From: Spodoptera frugiperda
Taxonomy: Eukaryota; Arthropoda; Insecta; Lepidoptera; Noctuidae
NCBI RefSeq assembly: GCF_023101765.2
Contig: NC_064239.1
Location: 12,668,315-12,732,314, forward strand
Length of the DNA stretch: 64,000 nt
Direction: 5' to 3'
Shown here: positions 49,201 to 61,135 of the stretch, piece after piece
How the letters are laid out: each line of letters begins with the position of its first letter
How positions within the stretch are numbered: position 1 is the first letter of the stretch
Notes under the pieces: model-generated
The model's input: the letters and a program-made list of their open reading frames with translations, nothing else
Told to the model about the DNA's origin: nothing
Databases searched by the model: none
Made by a program: the position numbers and the translations under genes

Positions 49201-49406
49201 ATACCATTTTTTTTTTACTTTGCCCCACACTAGTATTTTCTCCTGTATCGTGGGTGCGTTTACAAACATACAAGTTCACATGCACATGACACCCAGACCC
49301 GAAACAACAATTTGTGGATTACACAAAGAGTTGCTCCGTGCGGGAATCGAACCCGCTACAGGTCGCACGGCAACCGGTTGCCCAGCCACCGCGCCAACCG
49401 TGCAGT
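49201..49406 (-). mobile_element. tRNA-derived SINE (family 1), best copy
   Basis: Read on the minus strand: gactgc-like head ctgcacggttggcgcggtgg, B box gggttcgattcccgcacgga, then gtttcgggtctgggtgtcat, gtatgtttgtaaacgcaccc and a poly(A)-like end (T-run at 49206). Related copies at 28624, 50953 and 51956. Confidence 0.75.
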
Positions 49407-50193
49407 AAATTTAAACTAAAACACTGTTTATGTCAGAATAGTGGATATATCACATAATGACTTCTTGCAATAAGCGGACGTTATACTATATAGTATAAAT
49501 ATATGCTACTATATCTACAATATATTAAAAATACATATTATATATTTATTAATTACGATTACAATAACAATTATTGCGACTTGCGATGGCAGTATGTATC
49601 ATAAAGTATCTGTAAATATTTATTTTTTATATTAAAACTATTTATGTTAGAATTTCTTTAGTATTCGGGAAGACGTCTTAAGATACGCTAGTACAACCTG
49701 CATTCGGTAGTTGTGTTTGCAATATCAACCTTAATGCTTATGTTATAAGGATACATTTACACATACAACAATCTCTTAAGGATGACTTCAAGTGATTGTA
49801 CACTTTATTACAAACATATAAAGTTAAAAATCTATAGAAAAGTTCTGCTATCAAGCCATATAAGAAAACAAATATTTACTTTCTCAGTTGTTACACGTGA
49901 GTAAACCGTTATTTTCAATCAATTACATACCTATCAGTATCGTTATCTCTTTCATGCTATATTATTCTATATCTGCAAGATAGAGACAAGTATACTAGTG
50001 TTGTAACACTTTAAGGGCACGACATAACCATATTTTCTTGATAATATACACAGATCTTATAATATGATCTTAAAAAATGATGTTTATCTCATAAGCAACA
50101 AGGTTGATATTTCCAATAACAATGTAGTTACGGAGTATGTGTATGTCACCTGCGCGTGCGCAGAAGGCGTAGTTCGAGTGTGGTGGGGGGACG

Positions 50194-53100
50194 CTAGAAG
50201 TCCCACTCCGTTGTCTTCTCAATATCCATCTCTGATAACTTCTCTTGGAGCAGGAGAGCTGACATATCATCTGTGGAAGAATAAGAGTAATATGATTGAT
50301 TTTGTTAAGGAGGTTTTATAGTTAATCTAACCTTTCAGATATGAATGCCATATTTTCTAGTTAGATTATAGAAAAGAAGTGAAACCATTAATCTAGAATC
50401 AGCCGTATGGCGATGAATAGTAGAATATCGTTTGTCATCTTTACGTGGTAATGTCGAGTACGGAACATTTTGAACCCCGAAGAGGTGTGGTGTGTACAAA
50501 TAGATGTCATAACTGGATTAACATAATGCGTGCCACGCCTCACTCTATTTTCCAACATGCAGTCCCATACTAGAAACACATTGCCAATTATTCATATCAA
50601 ATTTTAATGTGCCACTTTCTGATGTAGAATCAGCCGTATGGCGATGGGTCAGAGTAGAATATCTTTTGTAATCTTTACGTCGTAATCTCATGTCCTGTAA
50701 AAATTAAACCATACTTACTGAGATCAGGTTTGATAGGTTTGACTCGTCCGATGAGTCCGGGCAGGTAGTCTGTCTTCCTGATCTGCTTGAAGAACGGGTG
50801 GTTCAGGAGCTGGGTCGCTGAGGGGCGCTTGTCCGGGTCCCTGGGGATTCAAACATTTTTATTGTCATTAGGGAAGCAGATAATAATATGGCATACATCT
50901 CTCGTTTCATGCTTCTAAAGGTGTTTATGCCTTTAGCTAATTCTTTTAGAACAAGTTGCCCCTCACTAAGATTTTATACTGTGTCGTGCGGCGTTTACGA
51001 GTTCACATACACATGACACCCAGACCCGAAACAACAATTTATGGATCGCACACAGAGTTGCAATACACGGCAACCAGTTGCCCAGCCACTGCACTAACCG
51101 TGCAGTCAAATATATAAAATACTTTTTTTATTGTTCATAGGTATTACGAAAAAAGTTATATCCAATTTTAGTTACCTACAACATACTACAAATAATACTC
51201 GATGGCAGAGTTTAGGAGATGTAGGAACTCAACACAATATAAAAGATTTGCAAGCAGTCTAACCTCTGCAGCGCCATCTCGCTGAGATGATGGAAGGTGT
51301 CGGATAGTTTCCGGGCCGCGTACAACTGGCGCAGGCGCATCACGCCGTCCGCACTGTCGCCCACTCCACTGTCTGTGTTGTACATACCTGCCGGACGAAT
51401 AAAGCATATGCTTGTCTCATGAATGAATAAAAACCATTTATCATAATTTATGATGTCGTTGTGTAGCAATAGGTGAATACACCCATCAGTTGTCTACCAC
51501 CCCTAATCTTCCCATGTGTGTAATAAAAACCGATTAAGAGACTAGGAAACCGTAGATTAAAATTTGATTAAAAATTCAAATGGTCAATATTCTAACAAAA
51601 CATTTAAATTGTATGTTAGTTTCTAAATTATAACACTCACTTTTCATCTCTGAGTCATCAAGACAGGGCTCCGGGAAAGTAGAGCAGTCCAATAGTTGCG
51701 GCCGACTCCCGCGCACCTTCTCCGTGAACATCAGAGTTGTAGGAACCTCAGCGAAGGGCACTGCCCCGTTGGCCAGCTCGCAACATAGCACGCCCAGCGA
51801 ATATATGTCCGATTTTTCATCGTAGCCCTTTAGATTCTGAAAGTAAAGGAGATGTTGTACAGAACTGCAGGTAATAAATTATTAAAACTTGTAAAATTAA
51901 ATGTCGAAGTCATAGACAGATTGGTTACTTGATACCTATACTAAGTAACATTTAGACTGCACGGTTGGTGCGGTGGGTGGGCAACTGGCTGCCGTGCAAC
52001 GTGTAGCGGGTTCGATTGTGACACAGAGCATTTCTTTGTGTGTCCACAAATTGTTGTCGGGTCTGGGTGTCATGTGTATGTGAACTTGTATGTTGGTAAA
52101 CACACCAACGACACAGGAGAAAGTCTTAGGGTGGGGCAATGGTTAAAAAAAAGTTAGAGGGACAATAATAAAGAACAGCAACTCAAACCATATAAGATAG
52201 GTATTATCAAATATGTTATATGTTAGTAAATATGTTATTTACATCTTTGGATTTTAAATACCTTTCAAACTGTCTTTCTAGTACCTGTTCCAGCAGTTCA
52301 GGGCTAAGCCACATGAGGTTGGTATTGTCAGCGTCGGGTGGAGGCAGCTGGTGCAGGTGTCTCTGTCTGCGGCCGCGGACCATCATGGAGGCCGCACTGC
52401 GCAGCCCTGACAGCCGGACACCGCCGTTAGCACCTACTAGCACGTGACTGGCACGAACGCTCCTGAGGGTGGGAAGTGAAGATTGGTTTGAGGCATACAA
52501 CATAAACCGATGCCGTTATTCTATGAGACTTCTAGAAATTACTGAATGAAACCTAAGTACTTTATATGATACTTTAGCTCTCATCACAACCCACTTATGA
52601 ATTAGATCACATACAAGTTTTATTTAATTTAGTACAAGATATGTACAAAACCATAAGAAAACAGCTACTAACAGAATAATCTGAATTTTTAGGTTTATCT
52701 TGATTACATTAACATGCACTAATGACAAAATGCATTAGCAGTTCTACTATAAACTATGTAGTTGCACTTAATGAGCAATTATTTTTGTTTATTTCTTAAT
52801 AACTTATTGTTTACTATCAACAAAAATACGGTATTTATGATCATCATATTAGCCACTGATGATAAATGTGCACTAATGGTAGAACATAGGTTTCTACAAT
52901 GACATAAGCTTCTGTCAGCGGCTTCGCCCGCGTCCCATGAGACACAAAGTAGTCTATGTGTACCTACATTCCAGACCATAATCTACCCTTGTTACAAATT
53001 TCATCTATAGAGATCTTAGCAGCCCTTCAGCGGCGTGCAGGAGTAACAAACAAACATACAAACTTTCGTATTCACAATATTAGTAGAATACAGAGTGACT

Positions 53101-54923
53101 ATGAATGTATGTAATTTGTATTCTATGCGTCATTATATTCAGGAATAAAATAAATACTAATTTATTGTATTACAATGTCTCGACTTTGAACTAGCATTAG
53201 AACAGTAGAATAGATCTTAAATTATAATTTTATGACTCAAAAGAGGAAAACCATTGTAAACAAGACATGCAACAATGATGCATTCTCATGGATTTTGGTT
53301 TTTATTATTGTAAAATGTCTTTTTATTCTATCTTCATCTTTAGATCTTTAGAGTAGATAAATCAGATGCAATAGGTATTTTGAGAATTCGAGGAACTTTA
53401 GAACAACAGAATAATTTTAAATGCGATGTAATTGCGGATAATACGTAAAACACGTGTTAAAGTGTGAATCTGCATTTTTATAAGTCTGAAAAATACTATA
53501 ATGAAAAACCGCGTCAAAATTGGTTCAGCAGTTCACGATTGTGAGATAATTCGCACAAAATCGATTCAGCCAATGCGAGATAATTACACACAAACATACA
53601 TAGATGTTACGCAATCTGGGAATCAAACCCATTAACTCTGCACTTGGCAGTCACACTTGTGATCACTCTACAAATGAGATATTTAAAGAGAAAGTTTCTA
53701 GGTACTATTACTGTCTAATGTACAAAATAAAAAAAAAAAAACAATATTGCATAACCTTACCTATGAATATACAATTGCTTGTGTAAATACTGCAAAGCCT
53801 GGAGAACGTCTCTCAGCACAAGAGCGCAGGCCAGCTCCGGCAGACCTTCTTGGAAGTACCGGTCCAGGATATCACGACAAGAGCCAAACGTCATGAGTGG
53901 AGACACTACGTACAACTCCTTACCATGTACGAAAGATGTCAGGTATGGTAGTATGTTTGCATGTTGTAGTTCCTTCCTTGTGAGAATATCTTGCTGAAAT
54001 TTTATAATAGTATTGTTGTTAAGGTAAAGGAAAACATCTTGAGGAAATCTGGGCTTATAATTTTGAGTTATAAGTTTGAAATCACCAACCCGCTTTGAGC
54101 AAGCATAGTGATTAATGCTCAAACCTTCTCAGAGTGAAAAGAGGCTTTTGGTCAGCAGTGGCCACCTATAGGCTGTTGATGTGATGATGTTTGTTAGAAA
54201 GATATATTATTAGGTATTCTGCATTCAGTTAAATGGATACAAGTGTGAATTAATTATAATTAATGCTTTTCATTCATTTTAATTAATGTAGATAATTGAT
54301 TTGGTTGTTCCTACTGTAATATTTTATAATATGTTAGCATATTTTAGGACATTGAAATTTTATTTTCAGTACCTATTATCAAGTTACAGATAATTATCTT
54401 TTTACATATGGGTGGGAAATATGCTTGAAATTGAAACAGCAGAAGATTCAACTTAGGTATCTCTTTTGTAGTAGAGTAACTAAGTTTACTAACTAGGTTT
54501 AGTTCAGTGTTTAGTGTTCTATCTCATATAGTTAGTACTAACTTTCGGCTATGACTATATACACGTACAAACTCAGATGTATCTTTAAAGCATAGGAGTG
54601 CCCTTTAGAAGCCCTTGATTGACCTACAATCTGTATTTTTGAAACAAACACAAAATATTGATAACAATCTGTTAATGACACTGAATACTAATTAAGTGTT
54701 TACCTATTTGCGTTTAATTTATTGCGAGAAATATATTAAAATACTTTTAAACACATACCTGTATCAAGCTGGCGTTTTCTTTAGTTTTGTCAACAAAATA
54801 CCTCTTGATGGCGACATTTTGATTATTAGGTTTATAAAGCGCTGAATAAACAACGGCTACGCCTCCACAGCACTCTGTTATTATCGAAGTAAGTTGATAG
54901 TCATTGATATCAGGGTTAAACAT
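50194..54923 (-). CDS. Stlk: STRAD-like STE20 pseudokinase, LKB1 adaptor (7 coding exons, 364 aa)
   Basis: Orthologue of STRADA/STRADB, the pseudokinase that joins MO25 to activate LKB1. Exons in transcript order: 54759-54923, 53761-53993, 52285-52462, 51641-51836, 51264-51387, 50719-50840, 50194-50270; 1095 nt with stop. The kinase fold is complete through ATQLLNHPFFKQI, but catalytic residues are lost. The HRD motif reads H-R-S, followed by VRASH where an active kinase has K-x-x-N, and the DFG position reads SGLR. The Gly-rich loop is degenerate (ECCGGVAVVYSAL). VAIKRY keeps the beta-3 lysine that, as I recall it, human STRAD lacks. The last exon gives SEMDIEKTTEWDF-stop, matching the C-terminal W-x-F tail that binds MO25. 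At 364 aa it is shorter than human STRADA (about 430), with a short N-terminus. The start is the first ATG before the kinase fold. A minus-strand AATAAA lies at 49804-49809. Confidence 0.92.
50394..50687. repeat. Direct repeat of about 60 bases flanking 170 bases in STRAD intron 6
   Basis: Copy 1 (50394-50451) and copy 2 (50625-50687) share tagaatcagccgtatggcga, agtagaatatc and atctttacgt, with a few changes. Copy 2 lies just downstream (transcript sense) of the exon 6 donor. Confidence 0.7.
50953..51107 (-). mobile_element. tRNA-derived SINE (family 1) in STRAD intron 5
   Basis: ttgcccctcactaagatttt, gagttcacatacacatgaca, cccagacccgaaacaacaat and ccgtgcagtc. The B-box region is deleted. Confidence 0.65.
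51956..52146 (+). mobile_element. tRNA-derived SINE (family 1) in STRAD intron 3
   Basis: gactgcacggttggtgcggt, gtagcgggttcgattgtgac (B box), tgttgtcgggtctgggtgtc and gtggggcaatgg, then an A-run. Confidence 0.7.
52912..53100 (+). mobile_element. RTE-type LINE tail fragment in STRAD intron 2
   Basis: gtcagcggcttcgcccgcgt, ctacccttgttacaaatttc, cttcagcggcgtgcaggagt and aacaaacaaacatacaaact are typical of these tails. Confidence 0.5.
53480..53675. mobile_element. Decayed LINE and tRNA-type SINE remnants in STRAD intron 2
   Basis: gtctgaaaaatactataatg, gcgtcaaaattggttcagca matches 26103-26145. It is followed by tctgggaatcaaacccatta, a degenerate minus-strand B box. Confidence 0.4.
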
Positions 54924-55778
54924 TTTAATTCGATCAAAAATACTTATCGAAATTTGTAAATACGCTAATCAAATGCTCCCTTCGTCAACAACACATAATG
55001 AAAGAAGACCTAATAGTTAAAAAACAGTATTTATTTAAAACGAGAGTGTTGTAATAAAGTAAATAATTAACAAAATAAAACTGGTCAATGTTTTTATTGT
55101 TTGACAATCAGTGTGCGTTCCAGTTACGTTCACTGGATGACGTTCAAAGATGGACATTACCATTCGTCTTTTGGTCATTCTTGACTTGAAATCGTAAATT
55201 ATTTTTGATTTTGCTCATGTTTATTTTATTTTTAATTAATGTTTATAAAAATAAATATAAATTAAATACAAAAAGTGTGTGCAGACTATTTAAATTTCAG
55301 TAATTCAAAGAAATTTCTCTTTATAGTAAAAGCCATATTTATTACAACTATTTTCATTTGGTAATGGAACGTAGCTCAAAGGAAGAAGGAATAATTTTGA
55401 CGTATATTGTAGTGTGGCTAGTATGAAAATACATGGTATTTTTTTTACTTATTTTATATTTACATTATAATAAAAGTTTAAGAAAATTCTAACACAAAAT
55501 TTATACCTAAACATTGTGGAAGCTAATAAATAAAATGTTAATTTCGATAGAATCATGAAATAATAGTATGAATTTCATTTAAAAATTAAGACTGGCAATC
55601 TTTAAATCATCTTCACTGTCAGAGCGAAAATTCAAAAATGGAAAATTAACTGCAAAGATGACGCGAAGACAAAAGAGAGTCGTATTTTGTTTCAGTTTCC
55701 CATAGTTATTTTTTGTTTTGTTAATTTATTAATTGCATTTTAACTTTAGGTGATTTGTGACGTTATTCTTCTTCGTGA

Positions 55779-55826
55779 TGGATTACTACCACTACAGCCT
55801 AACAGGACATCATTATCAGATTAAGG
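55779..55826 (+). CDS. Possible first coding exon of an unidentified + strand gene
   Basis: An ATG at 55779 opens 16 codons (MDYYHYSLTGHHYQIK) that end exactly at AAG|GTAAGA, a strong donor in phase 0. A taactttag acceptor-like sequence lies 29 bases before the ATG. The peptide is rich in Tyr and His, and I do not recognise it. It lies divergently, about 850 bases from the STRAD start, so the gap could be a bidirectional promoter. No continuing exon was recognised to the right, so the gene would have to extend beyond the window. It could be chance. Confidence 0.25.
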
Positions 55827-56075
55827 TAAGATTCTTTTGTGTACGATTCATTGCATACCCACCGTTTTTCAATTGTTTTTATGCAATTAAGCGATGATAT
55901 ATTATTGAAATATACCTACTTATTTCTATTGTTTTTTCCAACATGAAATTCGCCTACCTATCACTCGCCTGAACAATTATAATAAACAATATTTTGCAAA
56001 GCATGCATAGTTACTTATCATCCGAAACTTGCTTTTTATGAATTGCTATAAAAATTCCTTAGGTAGGTTTCCGTT

Positions 56076-56215
56076 CATCAGACTCTTACTTACTAAAAAC
56101 CACCCAGTTCTTCTCCTGCTTTTCGAGCCGGAGCCCCGGTAACCTGCTAGGCAGTCCACAGAATCGGGTCCTACTGGGGGCCCAGTAGGGCTGATGGCGA
56201 CCCGGATCTGTGTGG
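56076..56215 (-). mobile_element. GC-rich retroposon fragment
   Basis: ctaaaaaccacccagttctt, tcgagccggagccccggtaa and cctgctaggcagtccac, then a rearranged cccagtagggctgatg. The frames here and just after (56220-56408) belong to the repeat. Confidence 0.55.
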
Positions 56216-57246
56216 GTATATGTGGTGGATGGCTCTGGTTGGGCGGCGAGCTAGTCACGCGATCGTCGTCAGCGTGAGTGTCTGTCGTGAGGCTGGGGCG
56301 TTAGGAGGTTCGTTCAAGCGTCCCGCCTCTTCCTTAGCTAGCATGACTGCTTCACAGAAAGAAGAGACGGCATCCCACTTCCCTTCGTTTCGTGCCATGG
56401 TCTGGTAACCAATGCTGGATGTGATATGTCGCCGTCGCCGACCACAGCCCTAAGGACACGGCGCGCGGCGGTGCTCAGTTTATGCAGGGCACACCGGCAC
56501 CGTATGCTCCACTGTGTCCTCCTGGTTTCTCGGCAGATCCACCATACGCTTAAAGTAGGTAAGTAAGTTAGTTATAGACTTCGGCAAGTAAGTTGGCAAT
56601 TTTTTTTAAAATAATAAGAACGTTACGCCAATTGCACAGGGATTGATCCTCACAAGCATCGTGCGCAGACGCGGCGACGTTGCGCTGACTTTTGAACGTC
56701 CGCGTCCGCTAAAGTAATTTTCTTGAAAATAAATATAACAAAATCTTGCCAAGTTATCTGCCAACCTTTATACCTACGTATTATCTTGCTATATACATCA
56801 TTTGTCATATTACTTTTTACTAAGTCAGTGTAGGTAATAGTTAATTCAATTTAAATCATAGGTGTGCATTTACCTTCCCTTGGAAAATAATAACAAGTGC
56901 GTTTTTTATTTAGCAGAATATAAATAATTGTTACTGTAATTACCGGTTGGGTACCCTAGTAGTTCAAAGCTACCCTAGTATACCTACCAAAATCTTTAAC
57001 ATTATTACGTTATCATCTTCGTCATAATATCAAGCTGTGTGCAGTGTAACAGCAGAGTTAAATACATTTGTCATTATTGCTAATTTGCTACTTTTCCCTC
57101 GAAGTTCCGAGTGAAGGCATTACCACACCGATCGATTGATCTTCTGTTCGAAACCTGAAAGTAAGACACCACTGTCACAATACACCAACACTGTCACAAT
57201 TATAATGAATACGTTTTGGTATAAATATTATTAGCTGAGTTAATGC

Positions 57247-57345
57247 TTTTTTTTGAGGGTAGTTAGTTAATCCTCCAATGACTTCTCTGACTAGACTCTT
57301 ACCTACTGACTAAAAACCACCCTGCTCTTACTTTTCGTGCTGGAC
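57247..57345 (-). mobile_element. GC-rich retroposon fragment, decayed
   Basis: T-run, gaggg, ttaatcctccaatgacttct and gactaaaaaccaccctgctc. Confidence 0.5.
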
Positions 57346-58104
57346 TAATTGAGCTAAGTGGATCGAGGCGGACAAATTAAACGGGTAGGTACCTATACAT
57401 ATATTTTTCTTTAAAAGATTTCAGCAAGTGTAGTATTGTCCTAGAGGATTCGAATAACTCATAATTATACAGTAGAAAAAATTGTAGCCACGCAGTGAGA
57501 CTGCAATGCAGAGGAATCAAAACTTGTGATCATCCTTAGAGAATGGTAAACATTTACTATTTATTATTAATCTACACGTACAATGTGTACTAGTAACTAC
57601 AGTAGTGGTTAGAATAGCTAGGATGTCTTGTATGAAAAAATGGTATAAGAAGTGTTGAAAAAAAATCACATTGTGGAGAGCCCAAATTTGGCGAGTGTGT
57701 CGCTCGTGCGCGTGCACGATATGCACACGAACTGCTCCTACATATTTATTGTGATGGTGTTGATATTGACTACGTTTGTCTAGACATTGAAGTCTGTTCT
57801 AACTTCTTTCTCAGTCTACGTCTAACTCATAACAATTCTGTTAATAATTTTGTCTCGAAACTGTTGTTTTTAAATATTAGTTATCCATTTAATTAAAACC
57901 TAGTAAAAATTGTATAAATATTGCGTAACTCTACTAAGATTGCTAATAAAATGTTAATACTGTGTAATTAATATAAAAAATATCGCGACATCTGAATATT
58001 ACGAATGCGTAAGACACCTCAAGGTTATTAATGGCTATTTTTGTCTTGATACAAGATGTGAAATGTTCTGAGCTAACCCGGATTTGAACCTACTACAGAA
58101 TTTA

Positions 58105-58345
58105 GGTGTGGGAGAGCCAAGCTTCGGCTCAATCGGAGTGGTACCACGGCTTCACAGAAACCGACATGAAATAACGTTTGCGTTGCGTTTCGTTGTGTAA
58201 ATGAGGTTACCGGAGGCCCAACTATATCCCTTCTCAATCCCCGATTCCCTAACAACCCATAAATTCCTAACCCTCAAAAGGCCGGCAACGCACTTGTAAC
58301 GCCTCTGGTGTTTCGGGTGTCCATTGCTGTTTATAAACCATAAAA
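58105..58345 (+). mobile_element. CR1/Zenon-like LINE tail
   Basis: ggtgtgggagagccaagctt, aaccgacatgaaataacgtt, gtaaatgaggttaccggagg, caaaaggccggcaacgcact and gcctctggtgtttcgggtgt, the longest uninterrupted copy of this tail here. Confidence 0.65.
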
Positions 58346-59149
58346 AATTTTCAAAACGATTGGCACCATTAAGGTCTTTAGTCTTTGTGGTCCTAAAGAT
58401 TAAATCCGCTTTTTATAACATCACTCCAAGTACTTATAATCATATTAATGTTATTAAATAGGAAAAACAACAAACAATTTTCGACAGCTAACATAATGAA
58501 ACCTCATGTTCTATGCATGCACAATTGCAAATGCATGTGATATGCACTAGATTTTATATTAGGTAGTGGTCAGGCCTATCTATTCATTTCATTAACGATA
58601 TTGCAAGACGAAAAACCAAAAAAAGTTTAAATTGGTCGTCCAATTTCAAATTAATAATTAGGTATTAAGTTATCTGACTGTTATCGTCACCGCCTAGTAT
58701 CAGATAATTTTAAACAAAACTTCTACTAACTATTTTGCTTAAAATTGGTAGGTACAGGTAACCACGATTAAACCAGGATTTTAGTACATCATTAGCACTT
58801 AATAAAAACTTGGTTGTAGACAGCTGGCTATGCCAGTGTAGGCACAGTTAGCACACTGATGCTTCATAGTTGCCACGTGTAAATCATTTGAAAAAGTTTA
58901 AAGTTTTTACTGGCTGTCAGACTATTTATTACACCTATTTTAGCAAAGAATCAAAAGAATTCGTTATATGCAGCGTGGGAGAACTTTTGGTTAACATTGC
59001 CAAAAAAATAGTCCGCCCGCCCAGAAATATCGGCCATCTCGCACCAACGGACGGTATGCAAAAATTTACAATCCACTCAATAAAAAGTCGTAATTCCTAT
59101 ATATACATATAGTGTCTATATCCACATATACGTATACATCTCGGATACG

Positions 59150-59520
59150 CTTTATACGCGATGTACTCACTGCTATATAAAACCGGGGAGAGAGCCAAAT
59201 TCTAAATATAAATGTGGCCGAATAGAGCCGAACGCGTCCGAATCCGCCCGCCCGCCTCAGTCCAACGCTAACTGCCGCTCCGACATTCCCAAACCATCGC
59301 AACCGAACGCGCGGTAACGAAACGTTCACTTGGTAAGGTCACACCGTATACGGCATTCGACGGTACACACGAAAAATTTTCAAATTCCTAATTTGGAACG
59401 CGTCCGTGAAAAATTAAAAAAATCCAGTGAATTTGAATTCTCGATATCGGTGTTTGAAGTGACAGTGTTGTGGACCTTTGAACGTTGTTCCGTGTTACCG
59501 GTAACGTAGCCATTATACGA
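59150..59520 (+). promoter_or_regulatory. Candidate TATA-type promoter and 5' leader
   Basis: TATATAAAA at 59174-59182 is followed by a locally GC- and CpG-richer stretch (about 59215-59345) that stands out from the AT-rich surroundings. A TCAGT initiator-like site is near 59257. Donor-like TTG|GTAAGG (about 59333) and CCG|GTAACG (about 59501) follow. No coding sequence is recognisable downstream to 64000, so this would be a non-coding first exon with a long intron. Support is circumstantial. Confidence 0.3.
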
Positions 59521-60989
59521 AACTTTCATAACTTTTTATCTGTTTGAGATTTAACGTTTTACTAACAGCCGGTTAGCCGGCGACTCGCTTATCGCTCTGG
59601 AAGCGAGAGTATTGAGTTTCAATATGTCCGCCTGCCTGTTCCAAAATTATTTTCTCCGTCATTCCCTGTGTGTTGCTTATCGTTGTGATTTTTGCTTCAT
59701 TTTTCGTTAACATGCACCGGACGCTTTTCTAACCTATAAATGTGTGTAATTGTTGTTAAGTTAAGCATTGTGTTGATTGCATGTGATATGGAATGAGGAA
59801 TGCATTTCCTGCAATATGGGTGTGCTGTTTCCCCGCATTGCGCTCAAGTTCCTTATAGGTTACTCGGGACGCCGCCAGACTGTGGCTATAGTCTAGACAC
59901 AACGGAAGCTGACCGTATTGATTTTCCTCTCCCAGCCTCTTGCCGATCAGTTTTGTAGGGTCTACATGTGTTTATTTTAACTGAGTAAAGTCTATATTTG
60001 CATGCATTAACGGATAACTTTAATGTAACTTTTCTTGACGCTGAAATTGTTTGCAGTATTTTTGTTGGGATGCAAGTTTTTTTTTGTATTATATAGATAA
60101 CAATAGTTATTAGTATAACATTAAGTGAAAACTATAACAAGATCAATCAGCTTTATAGCTTTTATTTATTTACTAAGATTAGGATGTATGACTCGAGTCA
60201 CTACAAGCAGTGAGAAGTAAGGACTGAATTTTCATTTCGTTGACGATTTCAATGAAGAAAAGACAGGTCAGAAGTTTGTAGTGGATCTCAAATATACTAA
60301 AGTTGTCATAACATTGCGCAATTCTAAAACATTTTATTATATCACTGTATTAATTTTTAAGAAATTATAAAACACAACATTATCTGTGTCCATGTTCATT
60401 AGTGCGCTCATATTTTTTCATAATCATCCGATTTGAGACGTTCTTAAAAAAAATGTCGCTCCACAACATCTTTTAGTGACACGGGTCTCATTGAAAATTA
60501 ATGGCAGAAAATTAAATCACGTTTTGCAGTAGCATAGAAGTTTCAACGCCTATAAAACCACGAGGATGACGGAATGCTTTTTCACACGTTAGTAACGCGT
60601 CGACTAACCATTGTTTACCTGTTAATAGGACCAAAGCTTCCTGTTATTCTTGTTTTGTATTGTTACATAAACAAGCCTTGTTAAAAACTATATCTTACTG
60701 AAGTTTTAAGATCTTTAGTTCAACATGAAGTTTATTTTGGTTCCCTTATATTTAAATGATCTTTTGGTGATAGATATAATTGAGATGTCAATTTGTGTTT
60801 GAAATAATAAATATGTATAATTGAGAAGAATCGTCTGGTTGTCTTTACTGTCGTCTTCTACCTTATGATTGGTGTTTTATAACCGTTGGTATCTTATACA
60901 GATTTTTCACAATATCAGTCAGACGTCATTTACTTTTTTGTATCCTCTTAATCGTTCACTTAGAAATACTAAAATAAGATATTTCATAT

Positions 60990-61135
60990 GTATTATTAAT
61001 GGAGAAAAGCTCTACTAGTTTCGAGTCACAGAGGGACTCTTCATCTTGAGAGTAGGCTGCGCGACGTCGCCGCGTTTGCGGACGCAAACGTGAATAAACC
61101 GTGATTTTTAGTTAATCTAGTATGTCTCACGATAG
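60990..61135. mobile_element. Fold-back element related to 14024-14155
   Basis: ggagaaaagctctactagtt, tcgagtcaca at the left and gtgaataaaccgtgattttt at the right, with a GC-rich centre (gcgacgtcgccgcgtttgcg). Confidence 0.5.

Larger units (their letters stand above)
47224..50193. other. Convergent intergenic region between triokinase and STRAD
   Basis: Both genes point into this 3 kb. It holds a MITE (47271-47487), fold-back ends (47670-47735), an RTE tail (48012-48150) and a SINE (49201-49406). Candidate poly(A) signals are AATAAA at 47596 (+) and at 49804-49809 (-). AT-rich remainder with no gene recognised. Confidence 0.6.

Noticed and set aside
48962..49285. 107-aa minus-strand frame
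   Set aside because: It covers AT-rich intergenic DNA and the end of a SINE. No domain or splice support.
49320..49380. tRNA-like B box (gggttcgattcccgcac on the minus strand)
   Set aside because: Not a tRNA gene: no cloverleaf can be drawn, and the same sequence recurs within a longer SINE at 28624 and 51956.
59066..59329. 87-aa minus-strand frame over the GC-richer island
   Set aside because: No recognisable domain. The open frame is explained by local composition of a candidate promoter and leader on the plus strand.
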